In this document: positions 35,701-48,019 of the stretch, one piece after another | Layout of the letters: the number at the start of each line of letters is the position of its first letter | How positions within the stretch are numbered: position 1 is the stretch's first letter | Assembly: GCF_030463565.1 (NCBI RefSeq) | Contig: NC_134662.1 | Location: 1,240,001 to 1,304,000, forward strand | Direction of reading: 5' to 3' | DNA from: Pelecanus crispus | Taxonomy: Eukaryota; Chordata; Aves; Pelecaniformes; Pelecanidae | DNA length: 64,000 nucleotides | The notes under the pieces: model-generated | Seen by the model: the letters and a program-made list of their open reading frames with translations, nothing else | What the model was told of the DNA's origin: nothing | The model's database searches: none | Program-made: the position numbers and the translations under genes

Positions 35701-38700
35701 CCAGTTCTGACCTTTCATTGTTAGTTTCCACTGTTCATATATTGGCAATTCTTCCTGAGAGGATACCTGCATCCAGTCATCCATTAATCAGAGTTACTAG
35801 CTGCTCTTCAAGATCACGCTTTCTTCCAACCTGAGCACCAGTTTGCATTTCCTATACATGAAGTCCTAAGTAGGAAATAAAACATTCATACATATGCTTT
35901 GCAAGTAACAATTACTCACTTGCTCATAACTAGAATTACAAAAGCAGGAATCTCTCTTTGCACTCGTTCACACCCTCGCTTTTTCAACGAGATACAAAAA
36001 ACACATACAAGGAACTGGTAAGAATGTTTGTCCACCTATGGACCCGAATATTTTCACCTTCTGAATCTGCAATCATAAAACCTCCCTTGCCCCTTTCACC
36101 TCATGATCTAGCAAAAGCAGCAGCTCAGTCAGCAGGAGCCAAGTTAAGTCTCATAATTGTGACATGGCTGGGCATCAGACAACAGAAATAACCGTCCAAG
36201 TCACGCTGTTCAGCGTTGACCACCACGAGCTCCTCAAGCAGCTCTACTGGGGCATTTTCAGTCTGCCAGTTCTTGCCTCAACAGTGCCAGACCAGATGAC
36301 CGAGAAAGGTGCAACACACCCATAAACAGGCAGATACAAAACAACCAGGTCCCCTCGTCCTTTCCCCATCCCTTCCTCAAAGCATCCAAACACACAGCTC
36401 TTCACGTAAGTCCCAACAGAAGAGCTGCTCTCCCAAGATCTTCTCTTTTCTCACCTCCCAGTACTAAGCAGAAGCTCTGGGCTGCTGACTATTTCTCTTT
36501 AGCACATCCCCAGATGGAATAACAAGTGCACTAGTGAGGATCAACACGACTGAGCTGCAGTGCACTGCTCTCCATCTCAGGAGACAGCTAGTAAAAATAG
36601 TCTGTTATTGGAGAAACCGAAGATGCATTTGCTCCTGCTGCCTACAGAAGACCTCGGCCGGAACAGAACACAGACAGGTTAGATACTAGTGCTGTATGCT
36701 AGGCCAGTGCGCCTAGCAGTCTGGGGATAACCTCTCCAACTGCTTGTTATTCTAATTACCAACCATTATGTGAACAAAAAGATTAAGTTCAAAGCACTAA
36801 AGAGACTGTAACAATTAAGGCACACACCAACTCTGGAAGATACGAAAAAAATCAGATGATAATATATAATGGGTCAGAAGAGGAGAAAATCAGAAGAATC
36901 AAGTAACTTGTCCTATACTGCATAAGGAGACCCTGGTAGAAAAAGTAAAATTAAGGTAAGAGCCTAGTGTCATTACTTTACTATTCAAACTCACTGGTGT
37001 AAAAGAACACTACTCGCCTGTACTCTAAAGCCCAGAATCAAAACCAAAGTATATGCTGTAGTTAACCCCTTGCTTACAGCTCTTAGATGTCACTGACTTA
37101 AGTGTATAACGTCCTTATTGAACAAAAGTTCTTGAGAATGGAATTAAAGTGATGCAAAGTAAAAAAAAAAAAAAAAAACCAACAAAACTAGTCTATGAAC
37201 ATGCAGAATTACTCAAAATGCACAAGTGCTCAGCATTTCAGTTATGCAAGCTGATAAGTTCTACCATTTCTTAATTTACAAATAATATCTTCCTAACTTA
37301 GATTATTGCTTCATTTGCATAGGTTCTTGTTTTAATAAAAATGTTAACACCCACCCCATCCCTTCAACCTTATGCTCTACAGTCCTGGCTTTCAAAACTA
37401 CAGCATCAACTTCTGGAAGCTGAGTAAGGGGCCTAAGAAAATGGAAGCAAAGTATATAGAGGCAGCCTTATGTTCCAAAAACACGTAAAAGTTTGACAAT
37501 CTCTTTAAGAATTAGTGCAATCCAAAGAACAAACCTTGGCTCTATTTGAAGTTCTGAATTTTCTGAGAGTTTCTAAACACTTTTGCTACTGTAATGAGGT
37601 GCAGCTCAATGAGGAATTTGATGGCATAGCATTTACACTTCTGTAGAAAATCTTTTTATTTGAAAAAGAGCACAGATACAAAGGCATCTGGAATGCCCTA
37701 ACAGCTGGATTTACAACTACCACTCATCATGATTATACAAAGAGATTAACTGTGATAGCCATCGGACTTAAAATAATCAAATAGCAATAACGTGCTTTAG
37801 CCAGGATCACAGTAAGAGGAGGGGGGAAAACACCACCAGCAACAAATCGGGAAGTCTTAAGGACTGCAGCCACCTTCAAACCCACCAAGAACGTACACTG
37901 CTGCCTGTGCAAACAGCCACGCAATTCCAGCTACTCTGAACCGGGCTGGGGTCGGGGACAAGAAACACCAGTGTCCTGGTGCCCAAACAAAGAAAACGGT
38001 CTCATAACAACACCCTGTTTTGTAACGAAGAATCCAGGCTTAGGTGCCTTTACTGACACAGCTATGGCAATCAGTTACGGGCAGAGAAAAAAACACCTCG
38101 GGTAAGGAGGTCTCAGGCTGTACGAGTGAGCGCCTGACGCTCCCCAGCAGCCACACACAGCAAGGTGCTCTATTAGCTAAGCAAGCCTCTGCATTCCTCA
38201 CCAAATACAGTCTCCCACTGGTTTTAATCTGCAAATCAATTAGGAACACACTGCTTGAACCCAGCATTACAAAGATAATTCTGAGAAGGGTATTAATTCA
38301 ATGCCGAGCACCACAACTCCTTGGCTGGCTCTGGAGAGCAAACGACCGTGTCCGTTATCACTGCAATGCTGTCGCTAGCTTTACTTCAGAGAGGTGTTAA
38401 GCTGTCTGAAGTTGAAAAATTTGGCAGTTCAACAGAAGGTTTCTGCGCACGATTCATTCATTTCACTGCATCCTCAACCCACACAACACCCTCCCTTCCA
38501 CTCGTGTCCCATCCCCAGCTAGAAAACCACCAAACTGCTCAACTGTTCACTGTCAGAATAAGAAAAGCAGGACGGTTCAGTTCAAAACTAACAGCACATC
38601 ATAAGGCTTGGGCCTTTCTATCTATTCCCTCGTAAGCGAGAACTCAATGGCACCGTCATGCACTGCACCTGGGAACAGGACATCCAAAAAGCTTCTCTAC

Positions 38701-41700
38701 AAGTGCTCACTCCAGCCTGTCTGGAAGAGCGAAATCACTGACTGGCCATTCTGCACCTCCCTGCTTCCATGCTGCACATGCGACTAAACCCCTGAAAAAC
38801 CAGAGGCATCGAGATTTCCAAGTTCTCATCAACAGCCTTCCACTACGTTTTCATAAAAGAACATGTGACAAGGTCAACGGTAGATTTCCAAATCCCGTCC
38901 TAGAATTATTTCCTCATTCCCAGCCTCATGCATCTCCTAGCCAAAGGCAGACGTAGCAGGTGTAAATGGACCCCCTCACGCTATCACCATCTTGAGAGCT
39001 TCAGTCCTCTATCACAACATGCCACGAAGCACGTGATTGAACCTGTTTGACTCATCACATGGACTCTTCTGCTCCTACAGGTCCCTGAACAATTTACACC
39101 CAAAGGTTCCTCTTCACAGAAGTGTTCCACATCCACGTTATGACTGGTCATAGCTCTGCACACCTGGCTCCTGAATGTGCATGTCTGTCCACCGCTCTTC
39201 ATCATGTCAGACCCACGATCTGTGCAAGAACACTTACACTTCTCGTGCCTCTCCCAAACCTCTCACACTCACGAAAAAATGGGAGAAGTGTTAGGGAGGG
39301 GGAAGTCAGGGGAGAGATACAGCATCTCTCAGCAATTTCCAACTGAGGATTTCATAGCACGTAAGTGGTATTTCAACATAAGTAAGCACTAAAAATGCAT
39401 CCCAAAAAGCTGAGAGATTCATAGTGTCCCCCCAGCTGCAAATCTCCTGCTTAACTTTCCCTGCCACTGTCTTTCTTTAAAGCAACTCCCACCTTAAATT
39501 TCTTGTATTTCTAATTACCCAAGTTTATTTAGTGTTACGCAATACCATACTAAATGCTTTACAAAAGTCCAGGTAAACGGGAGTCACTGCATTTCATATA
39601 TTTATGAAATTTATTTATTTATAAAGAACTTCTCAAAGAAACCCACCAAATTAATGATTCTGTGACAAAATCTGTGACAAAATGTATTTGAACCATTTCA
39701 TTTACCTCTGTATCTTTAAATCTGTTATTCAAAATTTGAAGTATACAGCTTTAGAATAATTTTTAGGCTATGCCTTGGTGGGATCAAGCCTCCTCAGTGC
39801 ACAGCCCCTTGGAAGAAGATGCCACAGCCTTCATTTCCTAGGTTTAGCACTTTGCAGGGATAAGTGTCCTGTCTACTGAAACATATTGCATAGTACCGAG
39901 ATCAGATTAATGGGGTCATACCTACCCATGCCACATTCCCCTAAGATATACATTTGCCTGTTATTTGCAGTTTTCCACTCATAAGATACCACCAGGACTG
40001 ACAAGTTAATATATTTACTACCAGAACTCTAGTGCTGATGCTGCACATACACACAAGAACACATTGGTCTCTTCTGTTCTGCATCCACTAGCAGTCATTT
40101 CCTTGTAGGTAAGCTTAACTCTTTTCACCCATCCTTCTTTTGCCAAATACACCACATTCTCACTTTAGCTGAAAATTAAGTCTCTCCATCCCACCTCATG
40201 GCATCATAAACAACTCCTTCACTTCCTGATATTTTCCATGTATCTTTTGTTGCTAACAAGTCCTCCCCCACCTCCATTTACTCTTTTTTTTTCCTTTAAT
40301 ACTTTGGGTTGGTTTTTTTCCAGTGCAGTTTTTTTTTTTTTCCCCCTTTTGGGGGGAACATAAGACTGATGATTGTACCAGCAATTTTGACTAAGCAGCA
40401 GCTCCAACTGTCCTTCACATCCATATAGTCCACCTCCTAGTCTAGCTGGTTTCCCTGAATAGTTCCTCCAGTTTCACCAAGCCACCCAGCTGACACCAAG
40501 CACTCAAAGCATGTTCGAGCGCATCTTGATGGCAGCGCCACTTTAAGCAGCCCCAAGCTCAGCTGTTTGATCCCATCCTGTAACTGCCCCTTCAGCAGTG
40601 CTGGTATGTATATCCCCATGGGACTACAAGGAAAACAGATCCAAGAACTGATCCAGGTTTAAAGCAACCACTGGTGAGGCTCATCTTTCATTTAAATAAG
40701 TCCTACCAAATAAGTTGTGCATCAGCACAACTAAAATGATGGTGCAGGGTTGGTATAAGATGCTGGAGCTTGGAGCATTTATAGTGACACCATCACCTAA
40801 AACCATATCCAGAACTCACCTTTGGAGTCTTGTTTACATCTACAATGACATTTGATTATTATTACTGGGGTGTTTTAGGACCTGAATATCTAAAATCCTC
40901 TCGTAATACAAAAACATTTTTGAAGTCATATCACATCATGTCATTTTAATAACCTATTAAGTTTTCACACAGATATGAGTGCTGACAGCATGAAAGTGCA
41001 GCCGTTGTAAGGAATTTCTTATTCAGCTAGCTCCAACAAGGAGCAGAAGATGGACCGGCCTCAGCTGACAGCACAGCTCCAGCAGCAGCAGCACTGGCCA
41101 GCAGGTGAGACAATCGCACTCCAGCATGTATACTACAAAAGACTGTAACATTTCTGAGCAAAAACATTTCATCCTTGCTCATATTAGGGCGTCACACCTC
41201 TTTTTCTCCTTTGGTTTGTGCAACAAAAAGTTTGCTTAGGATTAGATGCTGCTCAGCACCTTCCCTAAGCGAAGGTGTGAAATGGCTCAGCTCTCCCATT
41301 CAAACGCGTCCCTACCCCACACCGACACAAAGCACTGCCACTAACGCTCCGACACAGAGGTACCTTCCTCTCGCTGCGTTTAACACCCAGCAGCTATGAG
41401 ACTGTCACTGAGTTATTCTCTGCAGAAGGAGTGCTTCACAAATTATGTCAGGCTGCTTTAATCTCACCAATTAAACAAGAAGTCTGTCCTTTACCCTTTT
41501 TATTCTTTCTTGGGTATGACCAGCTTGCATTATTCCCTCACCCAAACCCAGAATGTATACCAACAAAGGAGCTGGGAAAAGGGATTCCACGCAGTTGATA
41601 TTAGAGCTGCTGTTCTGTAAGGTGAGAATTTATGATATGAACATGGAGAGGCCAAACTCAGGGCAAGCATTCCTTCACCAAGGCCACCAGCAGTCCAACA

Positions 41701-44700
41701 GCACACAAGGCTCAAACCTGCCCGGCTGAGCATGCTGTACGCTGAGACCCGGAGGAAAGCACAAAGCTTCCAAACAGGACTCCTATCTTGCGCTGCATCT
41801 CTTGCGCTGCCTTTGAGAATTATTGTGTTTAAGCAACGTAAGATGTAAATCAGGACAGCCAGAATGCTCCCTAGGAACTATCACAGCGCTGGAGACACCA
41901 CTGCCCAGGAATAAAACAACTGGTGCAAGTCCTTCTAAGCCAGCTAAGCGACTGAACAAGGCAAAGACATCAAAGTGTGTCATACCTCAAACCTTAACTT
42001 GGCCTTGTTCAGAAAAGAAGCACTTAAGACACTCAGGCAAGGCTTCAATAAGTTTTATCTAAGCTAGCACAAGCGGCCAGGGTGTCTATCCTGGAATCCA
42101 GCGATAGAGGTGGGGGGAGTAGGGCCCGGTGGCGCACCCCAGGCAATCGTGCTGTGTGCCATGGCATACGCGGTCAGTCACTGCCACTTCACTAGAATCA
42201 CAGTCCTTCTTGAAGCTGAATTGTCTTCCTTCCTCCATTCCTGCAGTAAGAAAGGATTAAAACATTAAGGCCCATAAAACCTGGTAAAAACAGAAAGGGG
42301 CAAAAAAACGTAGTAAAGGTGGCTTAAAACAAAATGAAAATAATTTCAGAAGTCATTGACTCCCAAACAAATGACAGCATTTTGTCTCACAGGGAGAAGT
42401 GAATGGGAAGTGCTCCCTCAAAAGCAGTGATATTGTGCATTACAGGGCCACTGTTGAGAAATATTAAGATACAATATATAGATGTGGCCATTTTCTAGAG
42501 TTATTTCAAGAGAAACTTCAGAAAAATCTGGATGTTAAATTTTTACCCAGCTGGAGATTAATTTTCTTAAACTTCCATAGCTTGCTCATCACATTACTGT
42601 ACTATTGTTAACAATATCTTATAACTATAAAGTTTTATATAACCTTGGATTTTTAACGATATACATCTTTGTATGAATTACTTCTATACTGTGTAGGCAT
42701 GTGGAAGAGCATATATGTGCATATACAGCAGATACACAATGCTAATACATACAAATAACAGATATGTGTATTCTAAAACTATAGATGCAGTCTACAGACA
42801 TTTTAATACACACAGGTATTATATGTGTGTGTATACACACATATAAATGTATATGTATAATGTGTCTCTTGAAAGATGCAAAGCAGAAGGAATAACGTGG
42901 GACAAAAAGGTGAAGTATGATATATGGTCACAAAAATGTTTCATCCCAAATTTTGCAGGTCCGGTTTGCCTGAGGCCAAAACCACGTGTGCCATGACTCT
43001 AGAGAAGCACACAAGCTTACTTACCATAGCCGTCCGTAGGCTGCAACACAGCCTTGACATCCTGAAAGCGCGAGTGCATGCTCCTTCCGTGATACCTGAG
43101 CTGGAGCCTACTGAAGTCTATGAAAAGGAAGCAGCTCAGCACTGTTTATACTGACTCAACACTGCTCCTAAGCCAAACAATTTCTGCTTTGCTCTCCTTT
43201 ATGATCTTTCTTTGTAGCATGCACAGGCTGGATTTGGGGGCAGAATCTGTTCCAACACATTCAAACAGAATTTCGGTTAAAGTAAGTTTAAGAGGTCCAC
43301 TGATACCTACTCAAAAGAATACAGGAAGCCCCAAACTCATTTTTGCTAAACTTAAACTAGAACTTACAAGGAACTTCACTAAGTTGAGAACATGCTCTTT
43401 AATAAGAGCTCCAGCTACAGCTCTGCAGAGACAAGTCAATCCATTTTGAAAAGTTCAGCATTTAAAGCATTATATGCTAGACTTACAATTCAAACAAAAT
43501 CTATATTTTAACTGTGACAAGTTTTGTTTAAATGAATTTTGTTGCCAAAAAAAGTATTTGCCAATGAGATGTTAGTAGAAGTTATGTTCTGACAAACTAG
43601 ATTCAGACTCCCATTTTGCTAAATTCACTGCTTCTATACATAAATACTTTAAAAAAAAAAAAGAAGAAAGAGAAATTATGTCACAGTGCAAAGAGTGAAA
43701 CATCACTATTTATTCACCTTCATTCAACTGCACTGGTAACACACACAGGTAAAAAAGTTACCCCAAATGTTCCACCTTTCCTTCCAGTCTCCTGCTGTCA
43801 GCAAGTGATGAAAGCAGAAGACAGTGTAAGGAAAAGAAAGGTAGCTTCAAAAATCAAGAAGCAGGAGGAGAGGAGATATTACAGGAAGAGGCAGGGCCCC
43901 TCTGACATCCAACTACTGTGCGCGCTGGGGAAGCATGAGGGGAATGAAGAAGGGATGGTGGGATGGTGCCAGGCGTAATGTGCCTTCCTTAAATAGCAAA
44001 TAGCTCTCTTACTGCTACTGCTGGAGACAAAATCCTAAGCTAAATGCACCATTAACATGACCTAGGAGGACATTCCTTACACTAATATTTTCCCATGTTT
44101 CTTTTTTTTAAAGATAGGAGATACAGAGAAAAATAGAAAGACAGGATGAAATTTTTTTCACATACCAGTGAGATGGAAATCAGTGCAGTTTAACACCTTC
44201 CCCACCCCACTTCTTTTTTTCCCCCTAGTATTCTGGAAATGAAGGGGGGGAAATTTAACAGTAGGATACCCCAACAGTCCCCACAGCAGAGCAAATGGGG
44301 GAGGAGTCTAAAGCCAGGGAGTCTATCAGGAATTCTGCAAAAACAGAGTCTCCACCTGGGGGTTAATGGGTCTACACCATTTTTTTTGTTTTGCTTTTGA
44401 AAAAACAGCCATTTCTGAGAGTGGCCCATACTTCACATGACCATATTGTGTTATTAAGCATCTTGGTGGTTAGTACACATTTTCCCTCATGATTTTTCAC
44501 AGAAGAAAAAACCTGGAAAATACAACGGTGGTCAGAATGAACCTGCACAAAGTGAATCACATGGGACGAACATCTGATGGCAGTAAGAATGCAGAAGTTG
44601 CCCCAGCTCCATCCAAAGGAAAATCGAGGAAAGGTCTAAAATTCTGCACTGGTGATTAAGCATTCCTGATTACAACGGATGCTGCCCATTCAATAACCCG

Positions 44701-46150
44701 TTGTTATACTGGTAGTAATAGAAAATGCTCATTTCTGCTCTTTACTAATTTAGCACAAAGAATAATTCCAACTTGGTGAACAGCGCTGGACTGCACAATT
44801 CCCATAACAAGAAAAAACCTAGAAATCTAGTTTTCCACTGCATGGAGATGCCTGAGCCGACGCAGCATCGCCATCCGTTCCATGTTATCATACATGAGAT
44901 GTTACTTTTTTTTCTTATTTTACAGCCTTTTTCACAGATAAGTCATTAAGATAAGGGAAAAATCAGAGCCAATGCCTCAAAGGTATGATAATTAGCCCAG
45001 CTCTGAAGGAGATGGATAATTTCTGTGACTAAAGAACACAGCAAGGCACCTGCTGAAACTCAGTCAGCGCCAACTTCAATTTATCAAAACTTTAAAAACT
45101 TGCGGTGGTGAAAAAGGGAGTAACACTTGAATACAGTCTGTTCAGAGCCAACAGTAGCGTACGGGTTCCTTCCGACTGAAAGGACATGGTTCCGTGAGCA
45201 TTTCTCAAAAGGGTCACTTACACAACCTCCCCCACGGCCGCTACGTCCGGGAGCCCATCCTGCCTCAGAGCTGCAACTGGACAGGGGGAACCCAAGTACC
45301 CTGCCTGACCTGAAGGCTGATGCATTTCTTGTTCTCAAGAGCTCTCTTCAAAAGTTTCAATACACATTTCTGAGTAATAGTGCAGCTGAGCTTTGGTTTT
45401 GGTTTAATCAGGATGAACACCGTAAGATGGAGAGAACAACTTTTTTTCCTGAAAAATAAAAAGGAAATCATGTGCCTTCTTTTAATTCCATCTTTCTAAT
45501 AAGGCTACAAGTAACAAAATCTTTAGTGTAGAGTAAGCTTGATTAGCCTATTTGTGAACACAGTTCAGATTCTTCTGAAAAAAAAAAAAGTCAAATTCCA
45601 AATTGCACAATAATAATCCAATTCCTGCAGGAAAAAAAAGACAAAATATGAACAATTAAGTAAAAGCCTAATTCTATTTTGAAGCACAACACCTGTCATC
45701 ATGGATCATTTAAAAACATCATGAGTATGTTCCAAACAAGTACTCAAGAAAACCAGTAATGAACATGTGGCAAAAGTACAAAACTCCTTTGCGCTACTGA
45801 CAGATTATTTCATTTAAGTATTAACACTAGCGTAAAATATCTAGGCGTTGGTTTCATTTAATTTTGAAAATACCATGTAGAAAACAATGCTCAATTCCAT
45901 CCACAGGATTCTACAAAGCTGCTGCTTCATTCAACAAATCTTTGAACTGTTTCAATATGAAAATTCCAATTTTTCAAATTGCTCAAAAATCATTGCAGAA
46001 AATTTCCAAGCACTTGAATTGAAGCACAACCAAAGTATGAACTTGGTACATTTTTGCAGTTATTTCTAAAATAAGTTAATTTACATAAGTAGTCTTAAAA
46101 TAACACAATGGGATTCAACTTCATTTTAGACATTTGGAAAGCAGTGTCAT
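29777..46150. other. Gene-poor AT-rich interval between the EAAT5-like gene and ELAVL1
   Basis: It must contain the 3' UTR of the transporter at its left end. Nothing else coding is recognised on either strand: the open frames are short, unlike known proteins and without splice support. It holds homopolymer tracts (T16G18 at 34136-34169; A-runs near 37161-37178, 40330-40342 and 43651-43663) and an AT/TG-rich alternating stretch near 42820-42860. No typical CR1 copy was seen. Long non-coding RNAs cannot be excluded. Confidence 0.55.
34136..34169. repeat. Poly-T followed by poly-G tract
   Basis: Sixteen T immediately followed by eighteen G on the plus strand. A plain homopolymer junction, likely a replication-slippage or retroposition remnant; length may be unreliable in the assembly. 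Confidence 0.9.
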
Positions 46151-46152
46151 AC

Positions 46153-46158
46153 TTTATT
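46153..46158 (-). terminator. Candidate distal ELAVL1 poly(A) signal
   Basis: The complement reads AATAAA inside TTTTAAATAAAGTATGACAC, about 7.5 kb downstream of the ELAVL1 stop. If used it would give the longest mRNA form. There is nothing beyond the hexamer to support it, and in AT-rich DNA the hexamer is common. Confidence 0.3.
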
Positions 46159-48005
46159 TAAAATAAACCCATGTAAAAACAAAGTTTAAATGAAAATGGT
46201 ACCTGAAAAATAAATTATTTGATATAAAACAAATCAATAACTTAAAAACACACTAAATATACAAAATGTTTAACCATATACTGTACAGTATGGAAAACAA
46301 TTGATAAAACCTTCTGTCCCACAAACAGATTAATTTATAAACAAAAGATTACATAAGTTAAGGGAAATGAAAATCAATAAAAAGACTAGAAGTACAGTAT
46401 TATTCAAAATTACTGGTCAAATAAAGATTTATCCCAACTTATGTTTCAAATGTCTCAAGTCATTTTCTTCTCAATGACCAAGTGAAAAAGTTCAGCTGTA
46501 CCACTGAAAAGTTGCTCAAAAATGTTTAAAAATAAGGAACAATAGTATGAGAATAAAGATTCTAAAACGTGAACACAGTAGCAATTTTTCAAGGTTTCAG
46601 GTGGCAGTTCTACTATTACTGATTTTCCATCATCATCAACAAAAAGAATTTAAGTGCTGAAAATTCCACTCAACAGAAAAATATTTCTAGTTCAACCTTT
46701 GTAAATGTTTTACCAAGTGTGATATATAACAAATAACTGCAGCAAGACTGAAGAAAACAATAACAGGATTTAAAGTCAAATCCACTCACTGGGTGTTGTG
46801 TTTTGCTTTAGCGATCATAAAGGCTTCAACTGCTTTTTAAATCATGCAGAAGGAGAAAGCAACACTTAAAAGTCTTGTTTAGTTTTACCACATAAGACTA
46901 CTACAAAGAAGCAATCACAAAAATGATGCTGTACCTGATTAATCTAAGAGCAGACACTTTCAGAAGTTAACTGCAATTTTCAATTCTGACGCCTGTGTCA
47001 TGGAGAAGTTGTACAATACGCAGATACCACCTCTTACAAGCAAGAAGGAGGTAATGGCAACCCTTTTTATGAACTCTACATTTTTTAAATTAATACGTAG
47101 AAAACCAATAAGGTATAATAAACATAGAAAATAAACACTAGCCTTTTGATCTTCGTATTTATCAGTTCTATTGTGCTGAGTATCCAACATTGAGAAGTGC
47201 GGAGCTACGTTAGAGGAACTTGCCTATGGCACAGAAAGCTTCTTCTGCTTCCAAATATAGAGATTAAAGTACCTAGGGTGACAAATTCAGTTCCTGGAAA
47301 CAACCAAGTGCAGCTCTGCTAAGGGAGCTCAAAGGGAGCTGTGTTTTCTTATGCTAAATGTGAATTTGGTCCCTTCGCTCTAAAGCTATTCTTAGGAGCC
47401 TAGAAGTAGAAATGTCACAATAACGTGCTTCACTGACAGTGTTATAAAAAGACAAATTTCCTCATTATGGAAGTCAAAAATATGGTAACCTTATGACAAA
47501 GGTAGCATTAGGACAAATTGTTCTGTATTTGACTTCTGTGATTGAACCATGAGACCACCGTCAGTAGTTCACAAAAAGCTGTATGTTAAAAAAACCTCCC
47601 ACAAACCCTAATGTTTTGCAGGTAGATATATCAGAGGACCTACTTTCAATAAACAGTTTATTTTGTTATAAGACCTGTTAATTTTGTTAATAGTAAACAT
47701 GGGGACATTCTCCAAGTTTTTTTTAAAAGCATGTACGTAACTACAAACTATCCAAAAAAGTAACTTTAGTTATAACAGTTTAGAATACACTGAAAAAAAT
47801 CTCTCCTGAAATATTTGAAGAATCTCTACTTTATTGACCTTACCCAGAACATTAAAGCAACATAAAATTATAATAAATGTTTAAGGACCTTAGGGACTAT
47901 TCATTTCCAAAACTTAACATTCAAAATAATGGATTACCTTTACAGTTATTTCATCATTTTGGTTTTAACTGCTGAACATTCTTTCCATAAATGTAGCTAT
48001 GCCAA

Positions 48006-48019
48006 TTTATTTATTTATT
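48006..48019 (-). terminator. Candidate ELAVL1 distal poly(A) signal, overlapping AATAAA copies
   Basis: The complement reads AATAAATAAATAAA, three overlapping hexamers about 5.6 kb after the ELAVL1 stop codon. This would give an mRNA in the 6-7 kb range, comparable to the long HuR mRNA known in mammals. Only the hexamer supports it. Confidence 0.35.

Noticed and set aside
42060-42190. Short resemblance to the 7SL/Alu motif (GGCCCGGTGGCGCACC)
   Set aside because: Similarity is limited to about 15 bases and lacks the following 7SL sequence, so it is taken as chance.
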